A DNA stretch of 40,830 nucleotides, from assembly GCA_030840295.1 (NCBI GenBank), contig JAVEET010000293.1:1-40830 (forward strand), in the 5' to 3' direction. This DNA is from Pseudonocardiales bacterium. GTDB lineage: Bacteria; Actinomycetota; Actinomycetes; Mycobacteriales; Jatrophihabitantaceae. The stretch's first letter is position 1. The number at the start of each line of letters is the position of its first letter. The notes under the pieces were generated by a model, which worked only from the letters and a program-made list of their open reading frames with translations, was not told where the DNA came from and made no database searches. Below are positions 25,973 through 34,652 of the stretch, one piece after another. The position numbers and the translations under genes are program-made.

Positions 25973-26704
25973 TCAGGCCGTCAGGGCGTCCGGCGAGGGC
26001 GGGCCGCCGGGATGCGCGGCCGGACGCAGGGTGACGTCGGTGAGCACGCCGTCCGCCGGTAAGGCGAGCACGGTGCAGATCACCCCGGCCACCGTGGCCG
26101 GGTCCAGGTAGGCCTTCTCCTGGTACTCGCCACCCTCGGCCCGCCGTACCGTGCGCTGCATGTCGGTGGCCGTGCGGCCCGGATACACGCTCGATACCCG
26201 GATCGCAGGCTCCTCCTGGCGCAGGGCGTCGGCGTAGGCCCGCAATGCCTGCTTGGAGATGCCGTACGCCGACAGCGGCGGCCGCACGTCCAGGCCCGAA
26301 CCGGAGTTGACCAGTACGACGGTGCCGGCGGCGGCCCGCAGAGCCGGCAATGCCAGCCGGGTCAGCTCCGCCACCGCCGCGACATTGACAGTGAACTGGG
26401 CCGTGAGATCGTCCAGGCCGGACGTGGCCAAGCCACCGGGTCGGACGATGCCTGCCGAATGCACCAGACCGGACAGGCCACCGGTGTCCGCCAGCGTCGC
26501 CAGGGCGGCCCCCAGCCGACCGGCCAGGGCGGCGGGATCAGCCAAGTCAGCCAGCCATACCCCGGCCAGCCCGAGATCCGCTGCCCGGGCCGCAGCGTCC
26601 CCGGTCCGCGCCAATCCGAACACCTCATGCCCGGCGGATAACAACTGGGTCGCCACCGAACGGCCGATGCCGCGAGAAACACTGGTGATCAGATACCGGG
26701 CCAC
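25973..26704 (-). CDS. Short-chain dehydrogenase/reductase
   Basis: About 243 residues from GTG 26704 (VARYLITSVSRGIG); a longer frame to 26812 has no conserved content. The cofactor motif is TSVSRGIG, in which the first Gly of TGxxxGxG is Ser. Other marks are LADLADP (NADP/NAD-contact), HSAGIVRPG (NAG-like), NSGSG with catalytic Ser, and YGISKQALRAYADALRQE (Y-x-x-x-K). TM-free, cytosolic. Similar to small actinomycete SDRs of unknown substrate. It occupies the place where M. tuberculosis has the protease gene Rv3668c (from memory). It converges on acs with a 38-base gap. Confidence 0.87.
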   Translation of the reverse strand: MARYLITSVSRGIGRSVATQLLSAGHEVFGLARTGDAAARAADLGLAGVWLADLADPAALAGRLGAALATLADTGGLSGLVHSAGIVRPGGLATSGLDDLTAQFTVNVAAVAELTRLALPALRAAAGTVVLVNSGSGLDVRPPLSAYGISKQALRAYADALRQEEPAIRVSSVYPGRTATDMQRTVRRAEGGEYQEKAYLDPATVAGVICTVLALPADGVLTDVTLRPAAHPGGPPSPDALTA

Positions 26705-26877
26705 GATCAGTACCCTAGCCAGGCGCAGCCAAGCCGACGTCGTCCGGTCAGGCGCCGTGCCGCCGAATCGGCCCGCACCGCACGAAGCCTGACGGTCCGG
26801 CATGATAGGCACCGAAGAACGCGGTCGGAACCGTGCCGCTGCGGCGAATCCGCGACGACGTACGAAGGGATGCTCGA

Positions 26878-27354
26878 GTGAGCGCGAACCGCACTGACGC
26901 AGTTCTGCCCGATGACCCTGATCGCCAGAGGTCGCGCACCGCGGCCAAGGGTGATGTCGCGAGCCACCGCGCCGAGCCGTCCTTGGGCAGTTTGGTGGCC
27001 GATGCGCACACCAGCTTCTCGACCCTGCTGCACGGTGAGATCGAACTGGCCAAGCTCGAGGTCAAATCCTCGGTCAAGAACGCCGGGACCGGCGCGGGCA
27101 TGTTCGCCGTGGCCGCGGTCCTGCTGATCTTCTCGTTGACCTTCGGTCTGATCGCACTGGCTGAAGGTCTGGTCGCGCTACACCTGTGGCGGTGGGTGGC
27201 CTACCTCATCGTCTTCGGCTTTCTCGTCCTCCTCGCCGGCCTGTTCGTCTTCATCGGTATTCGAAAGGTGAAGCGGGTCAAGGCGCCGCGGCAGACCATC
27301 GCGACCACCAAGGACACGGTCACCGCGTTGAAGCAGGCCACCAGCAAATCGTGA
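26878..27354 (+). CDS. Actinobacterial holin-X-like (DUF1469/YqjE) membrane protein
   Basis: 158 residues from GTG 26878, with AAGGGA upstream; a start at 26833 lacks a site. A disordered, charged N-terminus is followed by the family segment SLGSLVADAHTSFSTLLHGEIELAKLEVKSSVKN, then two TM helices (MFAVAAVLLIFSLTFGLIAL and WVAYLIVFGFLVLLAGLFVFIG), and a basic C-terminal tail. This is the layout of the Putative Actinobacterial Holin-X family, a cytoplasmic membrane protein of unknown function. Its stop overlaps the start of the epoxide hydrolase gene (GTGA). The M. tuberculosis Rv3669-ephE pair is the same, from memory. Confidence 0.85.
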   Translation: MSANRTDAVLPDDPDRQRSRTAAKGDVASHRAEPSLGSLVADAHTSFSTLLHGEIELAKLEVKSSVKNAGTGAGMFAVAAVLLIFSLTFGLIALAEGLVALHLWRWVAYLIVFGFLVLLAGLFVFIGIRKVKRVKAPRQTIATTKDTVTALKQATSKS

Positions 27355-28274
27355 CCGAACCCGACGATTCGCTCGTCCTGACCGATGGTCCCTGGAAACA
27401 CCGCATGGTCAGGGCGAACGGGGTTGCCCTGCATGTGGCCGAGCTGGGCTCCGGTCCGCTCGTCCTGCTGCTGCACGGGATGCCGACCTTCTGGTGGACC
27501 TGGTCCCAGCAGCTGATCGCGCTCGCCGATGCGGGATTTCACGCCGTTGCGGTGGATCTGCGGGGCTACGGGGCCTCCGACAAGCCGCCCCGCGGCTACG
27601 ACGCCACGACGCTGGCCGCAGATATCGCCCAGTTGGTCGCCGCTTTGGGTGAGCAGGACGCCATGATCGTCGGCAATGACGTCGGCGGCCAGCTGGCCTG
27701 GACAGTCGCGGCGCAGGCGCCTGAGGTCGTCCGGCGGATCGCGGTGCTCGGGGCGGCCCACCCGCTCCGGATGCGAAGCGCCATCTTCTCCGATCGCACC
27801 GGCCAGCGACACGCCTCGGCGTATGTCCTCGGCAAGTTCCAGCTGCCCCGTTACGGCGAACGGCTGCTGACCCGAGACGACGTGTTTCTTCGCAGCCTGT
27901 TCGACACCTGGTCGGGCCCGCGCTGGCGTGGCACCCCCGGCTACCAGGATGCAGTGCGCCGCTATGCCCAGGCCATCCGCATCCATCCGGTGGCACACTG
28001 TTCGCTGGAATTCTTCCGCTGGTCGGTTCGATCGCTACCCAGGCCGGACGGACGCGCCTACGCAGCATCGATGTCGGACCCCATCGAGCGACCGGTACTG
28101 CAGTTGCACGGTGACTTCGACGGCTGCGTCTTACCGCAGACTGCGCAGGGATCCTCGTCCTACGTCGCCGATGACTATCAGTGGCGGCTGTTGACCGGGG
28201 TCGGCCATTTTCCGCAGCAGGAGGCGCCGGAACAGGTGTCGGAGGAACTCATTCGTTGGGCCCAGCTGGACTGA
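27351..28274 (+). CDS. Alpha/beta hydrolase, epoxide hydrolase-like (EphE type)
   Basis: 307 residues from GTG 27351, overlapping the preceding stop. Oxyanion HGMP in LLLHGMPTFWWTW near residue 39; DLRGYGASDKPP is the epoxide hydrolase/haloalkane dehalogenase signature; the nucleophile elbow reads IVGNDVGGQLAW, with Asp rather than Ser as nucleophile; LHGDFDGCVLPQ supplies the acid; and GVGHFPQQEAPEQ holds the His. An Asp nucleophile plus this cap suits an epoxide hydrolase or dehalogenase. It resembles M. tuberculosis EphE in place and motif; the substrate is not knowable from sequence. Ends three bases from the convergent PLD gene. Confidence 0.87.
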   Translation: MTEPDDSLVLTDGPWKHRMVRANGVALHVAELGSGPLVLLLHGMPTFWWTWSQQLIALADAGFHAVAVDLRGYGASDKPPRGYDATTLAADIAQLVAALGEQDAMIVGNDVGGQLAWTVAAQAPEVVRRIAVLGAAHPLRMRSAIFSDRTGQRHASAYVLGKFQLPRYGERLLTRDDVFLRSLFDTWSGPRWRGTPGYQDAVRRYAQAIRIHPVAHCSLEFFRWSVRSLPRPDGRAYAASMSDPIERPVLQLHGDFDGCVLPQTAQGSSSYVADDYQWRLLTGVGHFPQQEAPEQVSEELIRWAQLD

Positions 28275-28276
28275 CG

Positions 28277-29878
28277 TCAGAAGGTGTGAGCGCGGCGCAG
28301 GTTCCGCCCTCGGCCATCCGGGTCATACATCGTCCGGTACAGCGGCTTGGCCCAGGCCAACGTGGCCCGCGACAGCTGCGGCGCCGGGTACGGGCGGAGC
28401 CGGCCAGGAGGGCGGGTCCCGTTGCCACCGTTGTCGTGCCAGTGCTCCAGCTGGGCCGCGCAGTCGGCGAAAGCATCGAAGGCAACCTCGGGGTCGCAGA
28501 GCTCATCGATCGAGGCCACCGGACGATCCAGGTGTTCAGCCGCCAGTTCGAGTCGCAGCTCCCGGGCGAAACGGCGCGCGCCGGTGCCGATGCGGTCGAG
28601 AACCTTGGGCTCCCGGTGGTCCGGGGTGTCATCCAGCACTGCGCAGGCCAGCTCGGAGTCATGGGTCCAGGACCGTCGATTGATGTTGTCCGATCCGACC
28701 GAAGCCCACACATCATCGACGATGGCGACCTTGGCGTGGACGTACACCGGAATGCCGGCCAGGTTTTCGATGCTGTAGAACGCGACGCGGGCATCGCCGG
28801 CCTGCCGGACCGCCTCGATGGCTTCCTGCCGACCCGCCAGGTTCGGTGGCTCGGACAGCCGTCCGTCCTGATCCGGATAGCGTGGCAGTACGACGATCAG
28901 CCGCAATGACGGCGTGCAAGCCAGCGCATCGGCGAAGCTGGCCACAACCTCGGCGTTCCAGAAATACTGGTCCTCGATGTAGATGAGGCTGTGGGCCAGC
29001 GAGATGACCTTCTGGTAGCCGCGCGCCACGCTACGTTCACCTTCGGGAGCAAAGGGAAACGCCGGTCGCTTCTGGGGGTAGGTCCGCAGCAGTTGGACGT
29101 GCTTGGTGCCCCGAGGCTCCGGCGGCGGAGCCTGCCTGGGTAGCCGGCTGGCCGAGACGTCCTCGCCACGCAGCCGATCCGCCAGGTTGCTCAGCGGGTT
29201 GCGATTGGGCGGAGCGGGGTCCTGCCATCGCTCCCGGAAGACCGTCTCGACATCACCGACCGCAGGTCCGCGTACCGCCACCTGGATGTCGTGCCACGGC
29301 GGCCGGTCGCCATAGATCTTCGCCATGGGTTGGCGTTGGGTGTCGCCGCGATGCCGGTCGTCATCCAGCCTGCTGTGGCACAGGTCGATGCCGCCGACGA
29401 AGGCCACGTCGAGTTCCGGTCGGCCAGGATGGCGGAGCACCACGAACTTCTGGTGGTGCGAACCTCCCGGACGCACCCGCATGTCCCGGATGACCTCGCC
29501 GCCCGCGCGGTTGATCTCCTCGCCGAGATGCCGGTTTTCCTGCTCGCTGAAGGCCAACCGGTCCAGATGTGACCGCCATACCAGGCCCTTCACGAGCACG
29601 CCTCGCTCCGCGGCCTCGGACAGGACCCGGGAAACCTCGGTATCCGGACCGTCCAACCGCTGATCCGGATCACCACGCCAATCGGTGAAGAGCAGCAGGT
29701 CGTTCGCCCGCATCTGACTGATGGCTCGCAGCAGTTCGGGCAGGTACCGGGCGCCGTGGATGAGCGGCTCGACATCGTTGCCCGACGTCCACGCCAGTTG
29801 TGTGGGATGGTCCCGGTCCAGTCGGGTCCAGTCGTTGCCACGCTCTTCGGCACTCAGGAACCACTCCTCGGCAGTCAC
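28277..29878 (-). CDS. Phospholipase D-family protein with two HKD motifs
   Basis: 533 residues from GTG 29878. Two HxK...D sites are intact: SHHQKFVVLRHPGRPELDVAFVGGIDLCHSR near 145 and PVYVHAKVAIVDDVWASVGSDNINRRS near 385, which is a full bilobal PLD. LIYIEDQYFW is the conserved segment between lobes. No signal peptide or TM segment is visible, so it is likely cytosolic or peripherally bound. Possible activity: hydrolysis or transphosphatidylation of phospholipids, or on another phosphodiester. It and the neighbouring luciferase-like gene interrupt the ephE-marP order, so a local insertion is inferred. No clear ribosome site precedes the GTG. Confidence 0.9.
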   Translation of the reverse strand: MTAEEWFLSAEERGNDWTRLDRDHPTQLAWTSGNDVEPLIHGARYLPELLRAISQMRANDLLLFTDWRGDPDQRLDGPDTEVSRVLSEAAERGVLVKGLVWRSHLDRLAFSEQENRHLGEEINRAGGEVIRDMRVRPGGSHHQKFVVLRHPGRPELDVAFVGGIDLCHSRLDDDRHRGDTQRQPMAKIYGDRPPWHDIQVAVRGPAVGDVETVFRERWQDPAPPNRNPLSNLADRLRGEDVSASRLPRQAPPPEPRGTKHVQLLRTYPQKRPAFPFAPEGERSVARGYQKVISLAHSLIYIEDQYFWNAEVVASFADALACTPSLRLIVVLPRYPDQDGRLSEPPNLAGRQEAIEAVRQAGDARVAFYSIENLAGIPVYVHAKVAIVDDVWASVGSDNINRRSWTHDSELACAVLDDTPDHREPKVLDRIGTGARRFARELRLELAAEHLDRPVASIDELCDPEVAFDAFADCAAQLEHWHDNGGNGTRPPGRLRPYPAPQLSRATLAWAKPLYRTMYDPDGRGRNLRRAHTF

Positions 29879-29944
29879 CGCTTCATTATCTGCCCATCCG
29901 GCGGACTAGCGTGGGCAAGGAGCACACCGAAGGGAAGAACGTTC

Positions 29945-30817
29945 ATGAAACTCGGGTTGCATATTGCTGATTTCACTTGGCCCAACGGACCGCAGAGCCT
30001 GGCCCAGGATCTGACCCGGGTGGCCGTTGCGGCGGAGGACGCCGGTTTCGCCCGGCTCAGCGTGATGGACCATGTCTGGCAGATCGGCGTGATCGGGCCG
30101 CCCGAGCACGAGATGCTGGAGGCCTACACCACGCTGGGCTATCTGGCGGCGCGTACGTCCCGCATCGAACTGGTGTCGTGGGTGACCGCGGTCGTGTACC
30201 GGGAACCGGGACTGCTCGCCAAGATCGTCACGACCCTGGATTTGCTGTCCGAGGGCCGGGCGTGGCTCGGCATCGGCGCGGCGTGGAACGAGCAGGAGGC
30301 TCGCGGCCTCGGGCTGCCGTTCCCACCCACGGCTGAGCGTTTCGAGCGGCTGGAGGAGGCGCTGCAGATCTGCCTACAGATGTGGAGCGACGATGAAAGC
30401 CCGTACGCCGGCAAGCATTACACCCTCGAGCGCACCCTGAACTCGCCCCAGTCATTGACCCGCCCGCATCCGCCTATCCTCATCGGCGGTGGCGGCGAGA
30501 AGAAGACCTTGCGCCTGGTGGCCAAGTACGCCCAGGCCTGCAACCTGTTCCCGAGCCCGGAGCTCGAACACAAGCTCGACGTGCTCCGCGGACATTGCGA
30601 GGAGATAGGCCGTGACTACGACGATATCGAGAAGACCGTGATGCTTCCGCTGGATCCCGGCCGGGACGGCGAGAACATCGACCGCATCCTCGAACAGCTA
30701 CGGAGCCTCGCCGGCCTCGGCGTCACGCACGCACACGGCATGATTCCGGGCGTGGCCTCAATAACGCCCCTGGAACTGATGGCAGAGCGAGTCATCCCGG
30801 TCGCCGCCCAGTTCTGA
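29945..30817 (+). CDS. LLM-class (F420-dependent-type) oxidoreductase
   Basis: 290 residues from ATG 29945, preceded by GAAGGGAAG. Luciferase-like TIM barrel: MKLGLHIADFTWP at the first strand, FARLSVMDHVWQ, LEAYTTLGYLAARTSRIELVSWVTAVVYREPGLLAKIVTTLDLLSEGRAWLGIGAAWNEQEARGLG and PHPPILIGGGGEKKTLRLVAKYAQACNLF. The GRAWLGIGAAW and ILIGGGGEK motifs are typical of the F420-binding actinomycete enzymes, where F420 rather than FMN is the usual cofactor. Substrate unknown. Divergent from the PLD gene by 66 bases. Confidence 0.9.
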   Translation: MKLGLHIADFTWPNGPQSLAQDLTRVAVAAEDAGFARLSVMDHVWQIGVIGPPEHEMLEAYTTLGYLAARTSRIELVSWVTAVVYREPGLLAKIVTTLDLLSEGRAWLGIGAAWNEQEARGLGLPFPPTAERFERLEEALQICLQMWSDDESPYAGKHYTLERTLNSPQSLTRPHPPILIGGGGEKKTLRLVAKYAQACNLFPSPELEHKLDVLRGHCEEIGRDYDDIEKTVMLPLDPGRDGENIDRILEQLRSLAGLGVTHAHGMIPGVASITPLELMAERVIPVAAQF

Positions 30818-30883
30818 TCGCAGGTCGCAGAGCGCGATGATCATCTCGCCATAACCCGCGCCCCAGGCCCCTAAACGCGAGTG

Positions 30884-30914
30884 GATCACGGGAAACAGGC
30901 GATCACGGGAAACA
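30884..30914. repeat. 17-bp spaced direct repeat between convergent genes
   Basis: GATCACGGGAAACA occurs at 30884-30897 and at 30901-30914, with a three-base spacer. It lies in the 101-base gap between the LLM gene and the convergent marP-like gene. No function is evident; it might be an RNA 3'-end element. Confidence 0.6.
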
Positions 30915-30918
30915 CGTG

Positions 30919-32103
30919 TCAGTCGCAGGAACCCGTCGAGACCGAGGTGGTCGCGTTGCGGCCGGCTGCCACGTCCGAAGCCGCCTCCTGCGTGGTGAGG
31001 ACGAAACCGGTGTCCGGCGAATCCAGCGCGGACGCGAACACGATGCCCAGCACCGTACCGTCGGTGGCCACGAGCGGACCCCCGGAATTACCGGCCCGCA
31101 CTACCGAACGGATCGTGTAGATATCGCGGACGACCGACTGCCTGCCGTAGATGTCGCGGCCCGAGATCTTCTCCCGATCCCGAACGCGTGCCGGACGCGC
31201 GTCGAACGGGCCGTCCTGCGGGTAGCCCAGCACGATGGCATCCTGTCCGGTGACGGCGGCTTTGTTCGCCAAGGCAAGGGGTTTCTCCTTCAACCCAGGT
31301 ACGTACAGCACCGCGATGTCGCGTTCCGGGTCGAACACCACCACCCGGGCCGGCAGGTTCCCCTGCGCGCTCTGCACCGTGACCTGGTTGGTGCCGGCTA
31401 CCACGTGGGCGTTGGTCAACACGTGCTCGTCGGAATAGACGAAGGACGAGCCCTCGATGGCGCGATCACACGACAGTGCGATCCCCTTGACCTTGAGCAC
31501 CGACGGCTTGGACGCGGCCACCGCCGGCGACCTGAGCAGCGCCGGGTTGGCCGGTGGCACATCGATGATCCGGGTCGGCTGCAGGGCCCCGAAGACCTGC
31601 GGGAATCCGCTGCGGTCGATGAACAGCCGAAGCGAGCTATACAGATTGCGGACGGTATTGGGCAACGCATTGTCAACCGTCCGGATCACCACCGAGCGGC
31701 GCACCTGGCCGGCCAGGGTAGGAAACGGCGACGAGGCGATCGGGACCGCGACCATCCAGGCGACCAGCAGCACGGCCAGGATCGAGAACAGCGAGCCGAT
31801 CACGCTGTCCAGGTGCCGGGCCGGGCGCCAGGTCAGCCTGGACCTCAGCCGGCCGGCAATCCACACCGCGGTCAGTTGACCTAGCATCGCGAAGAAGAGC
31901 ACGCACACGATCGCCACCGGCACCTGGGATGAGCCGTTGGCCAGTGACTTGCCGAGCGGTTTCGCCAGCTGCGCACCGAGCGCGGCACCGCCGAAGAAGC
32001 CGGCGAACGAGAGGCCGCCGACCAAGGCGCCGTTGCGGAAGCCACCGATTGCGTACGCTGCGGCCGCGACGACCAGGAGCAGGTCGAGGACATCCGGGCT
32101 CAT
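30919..32103 (-). CDS. marP: Membrane-anchored periplasmic serine protease, MarP-like
   Basis: 394 residues from ATG 32103, which overlaps the cupredoxin stop (ATGA). Four TM segments in the first ~155 residues (CvpA-like region, LLLVVAAAAYAIGGFRNGALVGGL..., VPVAIVCVLFFAMLGQL, LFSILAVLLVAWMVAVPIA), then a chymotrypsin-like domain with triad His (HVLTNAHVVAGT), Asp (VFDPERDIAVLYV) and Ser (VVRAGNSGGPLV). Cys in ALSCDRAI and the C-terminal SCD match the paired cysteines whose disulfide activates M. tuberculosis MarP (Rv3671c), known for acid resistance and cell-wall hydrolase processing. It is the last gene of nth-NUDIX-cupredoxin-marP. Confidence 0.93.
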   Translation of the reverse strand: MSPDVLDLLLVVAAAAYAIGGFRNGALVGGLSFAGFFGGAALGAQLAKPLGKSLANGSSQVPVAIVCVLFFAMLGQLTAVWIAGRLRSRLTWRPARHLDSVIGSLFSILAVLLVAWMVAVPIASSPFPTLAGQVRRSVVIRTVDNALPNTVRNLYSSLRLFIDRSGFPQVFGALQPTRIIDVPPANPALLRSPAVAASKPSVLKVKGIALSCDRAIEGSSFVYSDEHVLTNAHVVAGTNQVTVQSAQGNLPARVVVFDPERDIAVLYVPGLKEKPLALANKAAVTGQDAIVLGYPQDGPFDARPARVRDREKISGRDIYGRQSVVRDIYTIRSVVRAGNSGGPLVATDGTVLGIVFASALDSPDTGFVLTTQEAASDVAAGRNATTSVSTGSCD

Positions 32104-32627
32104 GGGAGCACGACGAGAGTGCCGGTCTGCCCCTGGGTCACGTGAATGGTGCACACGAATGTATAGGTCCCCGGCGCGGGCGCGGTGAATTCGATCGACC
32201 TCGTCTGGCCGGCCTGGGTCAGCGGAACGCTGTCTGCCGGGAAGCCCTGCAGCTGCCAGTCATGTGGCGCGCCTCCGGTGCCCACATGCTTGAGCGTGAT
32301 CCGCACCTTGCCGGGATGCACGGTAACCGTGGACGGCGTGAAGCGGTACTTCTGATCGGTCGTCAGGACGACGTCCTGCACACCGTTGACCAAGCTGGCC
32401 GTGACTGTTCCGGGGTGCGGTTCCCGATTGATCGCCGATTGGGTCTGACACCCGGTGAGCGCAACCGCGACCGCGACCGCTGCCCCCGTCATACCGACGC
32501 CGCGGCCCAAGACGAGTCGAGCCGGCGCTGGCCGGCGTTGCGGCGCTAGGACTGCCGCTGCTGGAGCTGGCGTGGGGCGGGCGGGCACCTGATGGACGGT
32601 ACCTGGCTCGATTGTGCGACCGGTCAT
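32100..32627 (-). CDS. Cupredoxin-domain lipoprotein
   Basis: About 175 residues from ATG 32627, which overlaps the NUDIX stop (TGATG). A long Pro/Ala-rich n-region is followed by a hydrophobic stretch and lipobox ALTGC with Cys near 60. The beta-sandwich domain (KYRFTPSTVTVHPGKVRITLKHVG, APHDWQLQGF, TRSIEFTAPAPGTYTFVCTIHVTQGQTGTLVV) has the cupredoxin copper ligands His (PHDW), Cys (FVC) and His (CTIH). Where most have an axial Met near the next Gly, this has Gln (GQTG). It is set between NUDIX and marP; in M. tuberculosis a thioredoxin-like gene lies near here instead, from memory. Confidence 0.78.
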   Translation of the reverse strand: MTGRTIEPGTVHQVPARPTPAPAAAVLAPQRRPAPARLVLGRGVGMTGAAVAVAVALTGCQTQSAINREPHPGTVTASLVNGVQDVVLTTDQKYRFTPSTVTVHPGKVRITLKHVGTGGAPHDWQLQGFPADSVPLTQAGQTRSIEFTAPAPGTYTFVCTIHVTQGQTGTLVVLP

Positions 32628-33283
32628 CACGCAGGCAGCTCCCGCACCACCTCGTGGTCCCAAGGCAGTTCCCAGCCGGCGAGCCGTAGTAGCCGGTCCA
32701 GCAGCCCGGCGGTGAAGCCCCAGATGAACAAGCCATTTGCGGCGAAACCCGGACCCGTGAATCCGGACGGGTGCCGCACCATGAAGCGGTTCGCCGGATC
32801 GGTGAGATCGGAGATGGCCACCCGTTCCACGCCCGCGACCTCGACCGGATCCACCACGCCGACCGGATGCGGCTCACGCCAGTGCGCCAGTACCGGTGTC
32901 ACCACAAAGCCGGACGGCGGCAGGTACACGGCGGGCAGCTCGGTGAGCACCTCCACGGTGTCCGGATGCAGCCCGACCTCCTCCTCGGCCTCTCGCAACG
33001 CGGTCGCGGTGGATGAGGCGTCCTCGGGATCGGTGGCGCCGCCCGGAAAGGCCACCTGTCCGGCGTGACTGCGCAACGTGGACGATCTGAGCAAGAGCAG
33101 GACGTCACCGTCGTCGGCGGCCTCGGACTCCGACGCGAACAGCATCAGTACCGCGGAATGCCGACCGCTACCGTCCTGCGGCGGGACGAACCAGGACGGC
33201 TCCCCGGCCTCGACCTCTTCGCAGGCCGAGACCAATGGTTGCAGCCAGGCCGGGGTGACCGGCGGGGCGTCGCGTCTGGTCAT
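32627..33283 (-). CDS. NUDIX hydrolase, CoA pyrophosphatase (NudL)-like
   Basis: 218 residues from ATG 33283 ([15 protein letters not shown]), overlapping the nth stop (ATGA); the upstream extension to 33538 is an nth shadow. [46 protein letters not shown] holds both the UPF0035 motif ([21 protein letters not shown]) and a complete NUDIX box with REAEEEVG. These define the CoA diphosphatase subfamily, which hydrolyses CoA and its thioesters to phosphopantetheine and 3',5'-ADP. The conserved C-terminal [15 protein letters not shown] is also present. Ortholog-like to Rv3672c by position. Confidence 0.93.
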   Translation of the reverse strand: MTRRDAPPVTPAWLQPLVSACEEVEAGEPSWFVPPQDGSGRHSAVLMLFASESEAADDGDVLLLLRSSTLRSHAGQVAFPGGATDPEDASSTATALREAEEEVGLHPDTVEVLTELPAVYLPPSGFVVTPVLAHWREPHPVGVVDPVEVAGVERVAISDLTDPANRFMVRHPSGFTGPGFAANGLFIWGFTAGLLDRLLRLAGWELPWDHEVVRELPA

Positions 33284-34062
33284 CCAGTGAGTTCTGGGTG
33301 CATCTGAGACGGGCTTTTGACGAGTTTCGCCGCCGCGACCGGGTTTGTCTCGCCGATCCCAGCGGACGGGCACAGCCGCGCGATCGGGCATACGCCGCAG
33401 GCCGGCTTGCGGGCGTGGCACATCCGGCGGCCGTGCCAGATGACGCGATGCGACATCATGGTCCAGTCCTTGCGCGGGATGAGGGCCGCGATATCGAACT
33501 CGACCTTCACCGGATCGGTGTTGGCAGTCCACCGCCACCGCTGGGAAAGCCGGAGCATGTGGGTATCGACGGTGATACCCGGGGTGTCGAAGGCATTGCC
33601 GAGCACCACGTTGGCGGTCTTGCGTCCGAAGCCGGGCAACGTGACCAGCTCCTCGAGGGTCGAGGGCACCTCACCGTCGAATCGTTCCAACAGCTGCTGA
33701 CCGAGCTTGATCAGGGTGTTCGACTTGGCACGGAAGAAACCGGTCGCATGGATCAGGTCCTCGAGCTCGGCCCGATCCGCCCCGGCGTACCCGGCAGCGT
33801 CCGGATACCGGGCGAACACCGCCGGGGTCACCTCGTTGACCTTCTTGTCGGTGCACTGGGCGGACAGGATCGTGGCCACCGACAGTTCGAGCGGGCTGGT
33901 GAAGTCGAGCTCGCAATGAGCGTGCGGGTAGAGCACGGCCAGCTCCTTGTTGATCCGCCGGGCTCGCCGCGTCAACGCCAGAGACGTCTCTGCCTTGGTC
34001 GGGTCAGCTCCGCTCAGGTCGGTTCTCGAGACATCAGCTTTGGTCGGGTCTGCTCTGGGCAC
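33280..34062 (-). CDS. nth: Endonuclease III (DNA glycosylase/AP lyase)
   Basis: Removes oxidised pyrimidines and cuts at AP sites. 260 residues: [21 protein letters not shown], helix-hairpin-helix [17 protein letters not shown] with catalytic Lys, [11 protein letters not shown] with catalytic Asp, and the 4Fe-4S ligands C-x6-C-x2-C-x5-C in [17 protein letters not shown]. The first 30 residues contain an imperfect DPTKA repeat of low complexity and are not family-conserved; a TTG farther in ([12 protein letters not shown]) is an alternative start. First gene of the four-gene operon that ends in marP. Confidence 0.96.
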   Translation of the reverse strand: MPRADPTKADVSRTDLSGADPTKAETSLALTRRARRINKELAVLYPHAHCELDFTSPLELSVATILSAQCTDKKVNEVTPAVFARYPDAAGYAGADRAELEDLIHATGFFRAKSNTLIKLGQQLLERFDGEVPSTLEELVTLPGFGRKTANVVLGNAFDTPGITVDTHMLRLSQRWRWTANTDPVKVEFDIAALIPRKDWTMMSHRVIWHGRRMCHARKPACGVCPIARLCPSAGIGETNPVAAAKLVKSPSQMHPELTG

Positions 34063-34124
34063 GAAGTCAGCTTATGGTGCGACCGCGACATCGCAGCCCG
34101 GCAGTGGGGCACAATGGGTTGACC

Positions 34125-34364
34125 ATGATCGGATTCCTCGTCTTCCTGTTCCCACTCCTGCTGATGGCCTTCATGCTCATCATGGAGCGCATCGAGACGC
34201 CGCTGACCCGGAGGGCAACCGAACGGGACGTCGAGGACTTCCTCGATCACGCCAATTCCGACGAGTTGGACACGCTCTTCCGCGAGGGCACCGACTCCGC
34301 GTTGAAGCGCTTTCGGACCCGGCTTCGGCTGCCTGGCTCCGGTTGGCTAAACCGGGGCAACTGA
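34125..34364 (+). CDS. Small single-span membrane protein
   Basis: 79 residues from ATG 34125 (MIGFLVFLFPLLLMAFMLIMERIETPL). One N-terminal TM helix of about 18 residues is followed by a charged soluble tail (RRATERDVEDFLDHANSDELDTLFREGTDSALKRF). It lies between nth and crp, where M. tuberculosis has the comparable small membrane protein Rv3675, from memory. No known function. The divergent nth start is 62 bases away. Confidence 0.72.
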   Translation: MIGFLVFLFPLLLMAFMLIMERIETPLTRRATERDVEDFLDHANSDELDTLFREGTDSALKRFRTRLRLPGSGWLNRGN

Positions 34365-34652
34365 GATCGACATCGTCGGTATCGAGGCCGCGGGCCGTCC
34401 GAAGCGACCTTATGGACGCCTACGGCGGTCGGGCCGGATTACCGATTCATCTGCAAAACCAGCGGGTCGCCGAACACACGGTGTTGGCCGCCCGCCTACA
34501 ATCCGGCATTAGGGCAAGTAGCTGATCAGAGCGTGACACGACCCCGTGCCCGGTCGGACGGACTTCGACCGCGGCACACGGGCCAATCCCGGCATGCAGC
34601 CGTCGGCACGAGACGACAGCAGGCAACTGAAACCTGAGAAAAAGGAGCTGGC
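34365..34652. promoter_or_regulatory. Upstream region of crp, with a palindrome
   Basis: 288 non-coding bases before crp. A perfect inverted repeat AACAC-ACG-GTGTT lies at 34473-34485, and a TACAAT -10-like hexamer at 34497-34502, without a good -35. The palindrome might be an operator, but it is not a clear match to the mycobacterial Crp site TGTGA-n6-TCACA. Confidence 0.3.

Noticed and set aside
34473-34485. Crp autoregulatory site
   Set aside because: The palindrome AACAC-n3-GTGTT lacks TGTGA-n6-TCACA spacing; listed only as a weak candidate operator.
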